A stretch of DNA of 64,000 bases from JACRCT01 sp049841135 (GTDB lineage: Bacteria > Myxococcota > Myxococcia > Myxococcales > UBA5297): contig JASGHK010000005.1 of assembly GCA_049841135.1 (NCBI GenBank), positions 1,364,001 to 1,428,000 on the forward strand. Direction: 5' to 3'. Made by a program: the position numbers and the translations under genes. Every line of letters starts with the position of its first letter. Position 1 is the first letter of the stretch. Under the pieces are notes generated by a model, which saw nothing but the letters and a program-made list of their open reading frames with translations, did no database searches and had not been told where the DNA came from. Positions 55,522 to 64,000 of the stretch are shown one piece after another.

Positions 55522-55928
55522 CCGCGCAGCGAGAGGCGGCCGTCCTGCTGATCTCGCCGGGGATCATCAAGTGGACCGACGCCGACTTCGGGCTGCCGCA
55601 CCTGGTGAGCCTGGGCGGTCATCTCCGGGAGCAGCTGAGGGTTCGCGTCGAGATTCTCGATCTGGGCTACGAGGCTGGGGACCGGCACGCGCTGCAGCGG
55701 ACCCTGGCCGACCTCGGGCCCTACCGGCTCATCGGCGTCTCCTGCTACTCGAGCTTCGACTATCTGCGGGTGATGGCGCTGGGCCGCTGGTTGAAGCGGC
55801 TCTACCCGGACGTGCCGCTCCATAGAGCAGGGCACCTCTCCCCTCTCCTCGATAGCTTCGCGCCGATGCCCGAAACCGCTCTGGCCTCAAAGGCTGCGAC
55901 CACCCGCTCTCGATCTGATGGCTCCTGA
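55518..55928 (+). pseudogene. Truncated cobalamin-binding (B12-radical SAM type) protein
   Basis: A 136-residue frame. Residues 8-100 match the N-terminal Rossmann-like B12-binding domain of B12-radical SAM enzymes (LLISPGIIKWTDADFGLPHLVSLGGHL; GPYRLIGVSCYSSFDYLRVM). After DVPL (about 55820) the sequence stops resembling the family. The expected GGxHxxxxP segment, the linker and the whole radical SAM domain are missing. The following bases may belong to an unrelated fragment on the other strand. Coupled to the upstream gene by a 4-base overlap, so it was probably the next step of the pathway before truncation. Confidence 0.6.
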
Positions 55929-55959
55929 GGCATGGGCTCCCACCTCGCAGACTCCGCGC

Positions 55960-56280
55960 CTAGTGCCTCAACTCCCTGAGATCGAAGAACAAATCCACGT
56001 CTTCCTCGCAGATGACGCAGGCGCAGCGCACGACCCGAAGCCCTGGCCGTGAGCCCTCGCCGATCCGGTCGAGCAAGCCGCCGCAGGGACAGCGCCACGT
56101 CGCGATGGCGTCATCGATCTCATCGAAGGAAGAAATGCGCACGGGATGCGCCGCGCTGTAGCCGGGCCGCTTCGCGATTTCCTCGGCGAAGTGCTTCTTC
56201 TTGCTGCCTTTCTTGAAGGCGCGCGCCGCGAAGACGCCGACGGCGACGACCAGCACCAAGCCGAAGAGCAGCCCGCCCAT
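55960..56280 (-). CDS. Small membrane-anchored zinc-ribbon-like protein
   Basis: A 106-residue protein with one N-terminal membrane helix (GLLFGLVLVVAVGVFAA) and a basic stretch. A cytoplasmic domain carries CPCGGL and CACVICEEDVDLFF (possible zinc ligands). The ATG overlaps the stop of the PA14 gene (ATGA), so it is in that operon. No family recognised. Confidence 0.55.
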   Translation of the reverse strand: MGGLLFGLVLVVAVGVFAARAFKKGSKKKHFAEEIAKRPGYSAAHPVRISSFDEIDDAIATWRCPCGGLLDRIGEGSRPGLRVVRCACVICEEDVDLFFDLRELRH

Positions 56281-58385
56281 CAGTCGCTCTCCGGGACTTC
56301 GAAGATGCGAACGCCTTCGCCGCGGTAGGTCTCGGGCAGTCCGAGGGCGTTCTGCACGCACTCGTTGCCGCCGTAGTTGGTGACGACGTACCTCACGCCG
56401 ATCTCCCGCAGCGCGCGACGTCCTTCGCCGCGCTCGATGGTGCAGGTCCGCGCTCCCTGGAGATAGACGCCCTTGAGCTCAGGCCGGAGCGCCTCCGCCG
56501 GCACGATCTGCCTGGGCTGGCCAGGCCCCTCCCACTCGAACCGAATGCCTGCGTCGCCGCCGAACTGCTCGAAGAGGACCTTGATGGCGTGGGGTCCGGC
56601 GGTCAGCTTCACCTTGCCGTCCCGCTCCTGCATCGCGTGCGAGCCGCCGTTCTCGATCAACCGCTTGCCGTCGACATCGAGGTAGGAGCCGTCGTCGCTC
56701 GTCAGGTAGAAGGTCCACTCGCCCTCGCGCGGGACCTTCACTTCACCCATCCACTCCACGCGGTACGAGTCCGGTCGCAGCCTCGGATCCGGCGGGCCGC
56801 CACCGCCCCAGTAGAAGTCGATGCGGCCGTCGGTCCGCTCGACGATGGGCTGCGCGCGGAAGACGCCGGGGTGCAGGATGGCCTCGATGACCGGCAGGCT
56901 CCAGTACCACTTCTCCAGGCGGTCCGGGCTGCGCGTCAGGTTGCCGCGGGTCATCGGCTTGTGGTGCAGGGTGGCGTGGTACATCATCCGGTAGTCGTCG
57001 GAGATGTCCAAGACCGCGAAGTTCTTGGGAATCTTCGCCCACTGCAGCATGGGCTTGGGGGGCGCTGCCTCGGTCTCCATGAACCGGCGCGGGAGGTACT
57101 CGACCATCCCCACCGTGCACGGGACGAGCACCACCGCGAGCTTGAGGAGCGGCGCGGAGAGCTTCTCGCGCAGCTTCGCCATCCCGAACGCCGCGCAGAC
57201 GATGAGCCCCAGGTACATCACGTAGCCGACCCGCACCGGCACGCCCATGAACTCGAGTTGCGGCATCAGCTTCTCGAGCCAGGCGTACGGCAGGCTCACG
57301 TCCTTGACCGCGCCGTCGACGTGCAGCTTGGGGCCGAGCGCCATCACCGCCCCGAAGAGGCCGACGAAGAGCCAGACGCGGGCCCGGCTGCCGGCGATGA
57401 TCGCCGCGAGGATCGCCAAGACGAGGACCGAGTAGCCGATGTAGAGCGCGGTCTCGCTGGCGTTGCCGGTCCAGCGGAAGGCGTGACCCCCCAGCCAGTG
57501 CCCCCAGCCCTGGGCGAGGTTGGGGAGAAAGAAGGCGTAGAGGTCGCCCGAGAACCTCACCGCGTCGTGTGCGCCGGTGATCGGCTCTTGCGCCTTGGCG
57601 ACGAGGATGGCGACGAGCAGCGGCCCGGCGACCACCAGGTAGGTCCCCGCCAGCGAAATCGCCTGGAAGAAGAAGGGCTTGGCGAAGAAGCTCTTTCGCA
57701 GCCGAATCGCCGCGTCGAGGAAGAGCACCAGCGTGGCGATGATGGCGTAGAGCAGGTGGTACCAGCTGGCGAGCGAGGCCAAGGCCAGGAAGAGGCCGCC
57801 GAGGAGGGCGTCGCGCAGTTTCGCCCGGCCCTCGAGCATCCGGACCAGATACAGGAAGTAGAGCGGCAGCCAGCCCATCGACGTCAGGTGCATGTGCCCC
57901 TGCACGTGGGCCAGGTGGTAGGGCGTGGCCGTGAAGAGGATGCCGGCGGCCGCGGCGACGAGCCGATCGCCGGTCAGCTCCTTGACCAGCCGGTACATCC
58001 CGTACGCCGTCAGCCAGAAGGCGAAGAGGACGCCGGCGTTGTAGACGCCGAACGGCGGCAGCACCCACCAGAGCGGCACGGTGAGGACTGCGGTGGGGAT
58101 GTCGAAGGTCTCGAAGACCAGGGTCGAGCCTTGCGGGTAGTAGACCCGGTCGGTGAAGAACGGATTCTTCAGGCCGGTCAGCGCATCGTGCATCCAGCTC
58201 CAGGACCACAGAGTCTGGAACGGATCGCCGGGATCGCCGCCGAGGTGCGAGGTGAAGTGCGCCGTCATCGGCCAGGTCAGCGCGATGGAGGCGACGAGGA
58301 AGGCGCCGGCGGCCGCAAGCTCTGGCCAGTGTGCCGCCAGCCGAGCCCGCAGCGAGGGAGTCGAGGCCTGGCCGGGGTCGCTCAT
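56280..58385 (-). CDS. Multi-pass membrane protein with PA14 domain
   Basis: A protein of about 701 residues (an ATG at 58418 adds 11). About eleven membrane helices fill residues 20-440, in the style of GT-C/YfhO-type glycosyltransferases (ALTWPMTAHFTSHLGGDPGDPFQ near the N-terminus contains the first-loop Asp residues typical of GT-C folds). A PA14 domain follows (about 540-660: VPREGEWTFYLTSDDGSYLDVDG and GPHAIKVLFEQFGGDAGIRFEW), a carbohydrate-binding beta barrel. Likely role: glycan transfer at the periplasmic face, with unknown substrate. The last gene of its strand block overlaps it by four bases. Confidence 0.75.
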   Translation of the reverse strand: MSDPGQASTPSLRARLAAHWPELAAAGAFLVASIALTWPMTAHFTSHLGGDPGDPFQTLWSWSWMHDALTGLKNPFFTDRVYYPQGSTLVFETFDIPTAVLTVPLWWVLPPFGVYNAGVLFAFWLTAYGMYRLVKELTGDRLVAAAAGILFTATPYHLAHVQGHMHLTSMGWLPLYFLYLVRMLEGRAKLRDALLGGLFLALASLASWYHLLYAIIATLVLFLDAAIRLRKSFFAKPFFFQAISLAGTYLVVAGPLLVAILVAKAQEPITGAHDAVRFSGDLYAFFLPNLAQGWGHWLGGHAFRWTGNASETALYIGYSVLVLAILAAIIAGSRARVWLFVGLFGAVMALGPKLHVDGAVKDVSLPYAWLEKLMPQLEFMGVPVRVGYVMYLGLIVCAAFGMAKLREKLSAPLLKLAVVLVPCTVGMVEYLPRRFMETEAAPPKPMLQWAKIPKNFAVLDISDDYRMMYHATLHHKPMTRGNLTRSPDRLEKWYWSLPVIEAILHPGVFRAQPIVERTDGRIDFYWGGGGPPDPRLRPDSYRVEWMGEVKVPREGEWTFYLTSDDGSYLDVDGKRLIENGGSHAMQERDGKVKLTAGPHAIKVLFEQFGGDAGIRFEWEGPGQPRQIVPAEALRPELKGVYLQGARTCTIERGEGRRALREIGVRYVVTNYGGNECVQNALGLPETYRGEGVRIFEVPESD

Positions 58386-58450
58386 GGGAAGCGGAACCCT
58401 AGCCGAGCGCGAATTCATCCGCCAGCCCGCCTACTTACGGGGAGGCCTGC

Positions 58451-59392
58451 CTACGCCCCCAGCGCCTTGAGCCAGTGATGCTTGGGCGCCTTGGTCGGGT
58501 CCTTGGCGAGCGCGATGGCCAGGTCCGCCGTCTTGCTCACCGCCCAGGCGAACTTCTCCTCGCCCAGGCTGCTGACGTCGAGGTCCGCGGCGGAGTTCAT
58601 GAAGTCGATGGCGAAGGCTGCGCCGTCCTCGCGGATGGCCCACTCCACCGTGTTCATCTCGTAGCCGAGCGCGCGGCAGATCGACCGCGAGTCCTCCACC
58701 AGCTTCTTCTCCAGCTCGGGCTTGAGCGCGGGCATCGACTCGGCGGCCCTGGAGTAGCGCTCCAGGTGGGTGCGCCGCGGGTCCCACAGCGCCGGCAGCA
58801 CGTTGTCCCGGCCGATGACGATGCAGCGCAGGTACTGGACCCAGCGGATCTCTTCCTGGGCGACGAGCGTCTGCATCTCGGACTTGTCGTAGATCGCGAG
58901 CATCTCCTGCAGCGACTGGACCCGGTGCACGCCGCGCCAGCCGCCGCCGGAGTGAGGCTTGAGGTAGAGCGGGTAGCCCAGGTCGCGGCCCACGCCTTCC
59001 CAGTCGATGGGATAGACGAGGTTGCGCAGGCTCTCGGTCGTGACGTCGGTGGGGTAGGAGTGCTGCGGCAGCACGTAGGTCTTGGGGACCTTGATGCCCA
59101 GCTGGCTCGCCAGCACGACGTCGAAGAACTTGTCGTCCGCGATGCGCCAGAACGGGTTGTTGATGACCCGCGTGCCGTTGAGCACCGCCTGCTTGAGCAC
59201 CGGCTGGTAGCCGGGCACCTCGTGCGAGACGCGGTCGATGAGCACGTCGTAGCGCAGCGGCCGGTCGTGGCGCTGCGCGTCGATCTTGGCGTAACAGGCG
59301 GAGACGTCGGTGCCACGCTTGCCGATCTCGTCGATGAGCGCGTCCGGAAAGGATCGCTCGCGACCGACGAGGAGACCGACCAGGTGCGGCAT
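58451..59392 (-). CDS. ATP-grasp (RimK-type) ligase
   Basis: A 313-residue protein with the ATP-grasp architecture: an N-terminal pre-ATP domain (YDVLIDRVSHEVPGYQP), a glycine-containing lysine loop (YPLYLKPHSGGGWRGVHRV), and an acidic metal site near the C-terminus (NTVEWAIREDGAAFAIDFMNSAADLD). Family members ligate carboxylates to amines or thiols in peptide, glutathione-like or cofactor synthesis. No substrate clue is visible. It stands alone between the PA14 gene and an outer-membrane protein gene; a peptide-tailoring role linked to the RiPP-like cluster 3 kb away is possible but unsupported. Confidence 0.8.
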   Translation of the reverse strand: MPHLVGLLVGRERSFPDALIDEIGKRGTDVSACYAKIDAQRHDRPLRYDVLIDRVSHEVPGYQPVLKQAVLNGTRVINNPFWRIADDKFFDVVLASQLGIKVPKTYVLPQHSYPTDVTTESLRNLVYPIDWEGVGRDLGYPLYLKPHSGGGWRGVHRVQSLQEMLAIYDKSEMQTLVAQEEIRWVQYLRCIVIGRDNVLPALWDPRRTHLERYSRAAESMPALKPELEKKLVEDSRSICRALGYEMNTVEWAIREDGAAFAIDFMNSAADLDVSSLGEEKFAWAVSKTADLAIALAKDPTKAPKHHWLKALGA

Positions 59393-59455
59393 ACACGCTC
59401 TCCTTGAAAGAAATGGCTGCAGGGGGACCGGTCCCGCCCGCGGATTCGAAGCTCG

Positions 59456-60781
59456 CTACCAGACCACGCCGAGGCCCAGCGACAGCGACCACAGAAGATC
59501 CGACGCCCCGCTGGCCCGGTAGGTGTCGGAGGGGATCGACTTGAACGACAAGGCGTAGCGCTCGAGGCCGAAGCCGAGGCGAACCTCGAGCGGGGAGAGG
59601 ATGCGGTAGCCCACCGAGGCGTTGACGCCGAGGCCCCACACCGAGCCTTCGGGGAAGTAGCCGGCGCTGATGACCTCGCCCGCGGCGAAGACGGGAAGGT
59701 AGTTGACCCCCAAGCCCAGCCGCAGCTTGTCGTCGAGCAGCGGAGCGTCGAGGCCGACGCCCAGCTTCAGGCCCAGGTAGGCGACCTCGGGCAGGCCGTC
59801 GAGCGTGGTGTTGGCCTTGGAGGGCGACAGCGAGAAGGAGGCGTAGTTGAAGCCCACCGCCGGGTAGACGGCGATTGCGCGGTAGACGGGGATGCGGAAC
59901 TTGAGGGCCGCGTTGACGCGCAGGATCTGGCTGGGGAAGTCGACGCTGCCGGAAACGGCCTTGAGCCCCAGCGTGAAGGCGAAGTCGGCCTCGAGCCCCA
60001 GGCCCTGCAACCAGCCATCGGTCAGGCGGGCCAGCGGGTAGGCGTCCAGGTGGATTTGCGGGGCGGCGATGGGGAAGCCCTTGTACTCGTGCAGGTTGGC
60101 GGTGGTCAGGGCGTCGTAGGTGAAGCCGCGCGAGAGCAGGCCGATGTTCACCGACGCGAAGATCGTCGGCAGCTGGCTCGAGGAGTCGCTGGAGGTGGAG
60201 GCGGCGGTGGACGAGGTCGCCGCCGGCTCCTCGCTCTTGGCTTCCGTCAGCTCGGCCTTGGTGCCGTCGCTCTTCGCCTCGGTGGCGGAGGCAGTGGACG
60301 AAGAGGACGAGCTGGACGAGGTCGACGTCGACGACGAAGAAGAGGTCGTGTCCGGCGGAGGCGTCGGCTTCGGCTCTGGCTTGGGCTCGGGCGGAGGAGG
60401 CGGCGGGGTCTTGCCGCCGACGGTCTCGAGGACCTGCTCGGTGACCTTCTGGAGGTTCTCGGGGGTGAGCTTGCCGGCGGCGAGCGGCCAGGTCTTCTTC
60501 CAGGCCTGCTTCCCGTTGGCGCCGACGAGCCAGAGGTCGAGGTTGGTGGCCTTCTTGGCCTTGACCACCTTGCCGTTGAGGACGGGCGGCTTCTTCTTGG
60601 CCTTCTTGGCCTTCGCCGCCGGCACGCACTGCGCCTCGTCGCAGACGGCCTTGGTCACCTGCTTCTGGACGACCGCCGCGCCGGGTCCGGTGAAGACGTT
60701 GACGGTCACCTCGCCCGCCAGTGCAGGCACCGCGAAGAGGACCACGACCAGAGCAGCGAGGAACGAGGCTGCACGCGTCAT
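59456..60781 (-). CDS. Outer-membrane beta-barrel protein with serine-rich linker
   Basis: A 441-residue exported protein: signal FLAALVVVLFAVPALAG, a first domain (18-130) with lysine-rich loops (AKKAKKKPPVLNGKVVKAKK), and a Pro/Ser linker of about 90 residues. That linker includes a long serine run (SSSSSTSTSSSSSSSST). A C-terminal barrel region with alternating aromatic strands ends WSLSLGLGVVW. The terminal aromatic residue fits outer-membrane insertion. Start at ATG 60781. Function unknown. Confidence 0.65.
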   Translation of the reverse strand: MTRAASFLAALVVVLFAVPALAGEVTVNVFTGPGAAVVQKQVTKAVCDEAQCVPAAKAKKAKKKPPVLNGKVVKAKKATNLDLWLVGANGKQAWKKTWPLAAGKLTPENLQKVTEQVLETVGGKTPPPPPPEPKPEPKPTPPPDTTSSSSSTSTSSSSSSSSTASATEAKSDGTKAELTEAKSEEPAATSSTAASTSSDSSSQLPTIFASVNIGLLSRGFTYDALTTANLHEYKGFPIAAPQIHLDAYPLARLTDGWLQGLGLEADFAFTLGLKAVSGSVDFPSQILRVNAALKFRIPVYRAIAVYPAVGFNYASFSLSPSKANTTLDGLPEVAYLGLKLGVGLDAPLLDDKLRLGLGVNYLPVFAAGEVISAGYFPEGSVWGLGVNASVGYRILSPLEVRLGFGLERYALSFKSIPSDTYRASGASDLLWSLSLGLGVVW

Positions 60782-61205
60782 CTGGAGCACCTCCACCGAG
60801 CGCGGCCCACCCGCCGCGACGAGAGGAAATTCCTATCACGTCCGAGGGGCCCGTCGAATTCGCGGCCCTCCCCCCTGCCTCCTCCCAAACTGCGGGAGGG
60901 GGTTCGCTGGTTGCCTTCGGCTTCCTGGGTCGGAGCTCTTCTCGTCAACGGTGGCGGACGGATGGGTAGTACCGGCCCTCCGTGGCCGGTGCACCTATGC
61001 GACCCGTGCATCGTTGGCGCGCCAAGCATCCAGCGACCCAGGCGGACAGGTCACCGGCATCTGATGCGACCGCTGCATCGGTGGCGCGCTCTGAATCGAG
61101 CGGGGCGGAAAGGCAGGGACAGGCCCGGAGGCCTGTAGCCACCAATTCGCTTGCCCTCGCGATGAACCTGAAGATTCGGTCGGAGCTGAAGAGGGCCACC
61201 ACGCA
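60782..61205. other. Spacer between outer-membrane protein gene and uvrA
   Basis: 424 bases without a supported gene. It holds repeat A copy 2 (60861-60943) and a degenerate direct repeat of about 38 bases (60986-61023 and 61052-61090; shared ATGCGACC, TGCATCG, TGGCGCGC). Confidence 0.6.
60861..60943. repeat. Repeat family A, copy 2 (inverted)
   Basis: The reverse complement of 46291-46376 with only a handful of differences, including the palindrome and the GCCGAAGGCAACCA and GAGCTCCGACC flanks. Intergenic. Confidence 0.8.

Positions 61206-64000
<2,795 letters not shown>

Noticed and set aside
60945..61202. A small gene upstream of uvrA's stop on the minus strand
   Set aside because: The frame is formed by the degenerate direct repeat and shows no signal peptide, domain or ribosome site.

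Overview
The window is a chromosomal segment of about 67% GC, most likely from a myxobacterium (Myxococcota). The evidence is the many Cys-rich and Asp/Ala/Gly-rich lipoproteins, a D,D-carboxypeptidase ending in a Cys cluster, hydrophobic stretch and basic tail (MYXO-CTERM-like), a PilZ/coiled-coil protein, a tandem double UvrA, and dispersed GC-rich palindromes. It contains the replication-origin neighbourhood: mnmE, mnmG, rsmG, parA, parB, two parS sites, rpmH, rnpA, yidD, yidC, dnaA and dnaN.

Layout. 0-3.6 kb: lolA and small hypothetical genes. 3.65-12.5 kb (minus): an NAD-centred block of pncB, nadE and a NADAR gene, then a PP2C phosphatase, a zinc-ribbon protein kinase, a nicotinamidase-like hydrolase and a vWA protein. 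The two transcription units carry the same palindrome (TAGTGT-N7-ACACTA) just before their first genes. 12.6-18.8 kb (minus): parB, parA, rsmG, mnmG, mnmE. 18.9-23.2 kb (plus): an accessory insert of secreted and membrane proteins between mnmE and the yidC block. 23.3-26.3 kb (minus): yidC, yidD, rnpA, rpmH. 26.5-31.8 kb: a Cys-rich lipoprotein, then dnaA and dnaN with origin-like spacers. 32-47 kb: hypotheticals, a 1250-residue PilZ/coiled-coil protein, a phosphomannomutase-type enzyme, a membrane M28 peptidase, a calcineurin-type phosphoesterase. 46-53 kb: an FHA protein, an orphan RtcR flanked by 125-bp inverted repeats, SixA, an OmpA-like lipoprotein, VanY. 53.4-55.9 kb (plus): a candidate RiPP cluster of two Cys-repeat precursors with a shared C-terminal helix, a radical SAM/SPASM enzyme and a truncated cobalamin-binding protein. 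56-61 kb: PA14 membrane protein, ATP-grasp enzyme, outer-membrane protein. 61.2-64 kb: the 3' part of a double uvrA carrying repeat-derived insertions.

About nineteen one- or two-base indels break otherwise well-conserved genes, several of them essential (nadE, parA, rsmG, mnmG, mnmE, yidD, rtcR, uvrA and others). Nearly all lie at or within a few bases of GAGCTC or GATC. This points to a systematic consensus error, perhaps at modified bases, rather than gene decay. Affected genes are annotated as single CDSs across the frame change. No rRNA, tRNA, CRISPR array or intact insertion sequence was seen.
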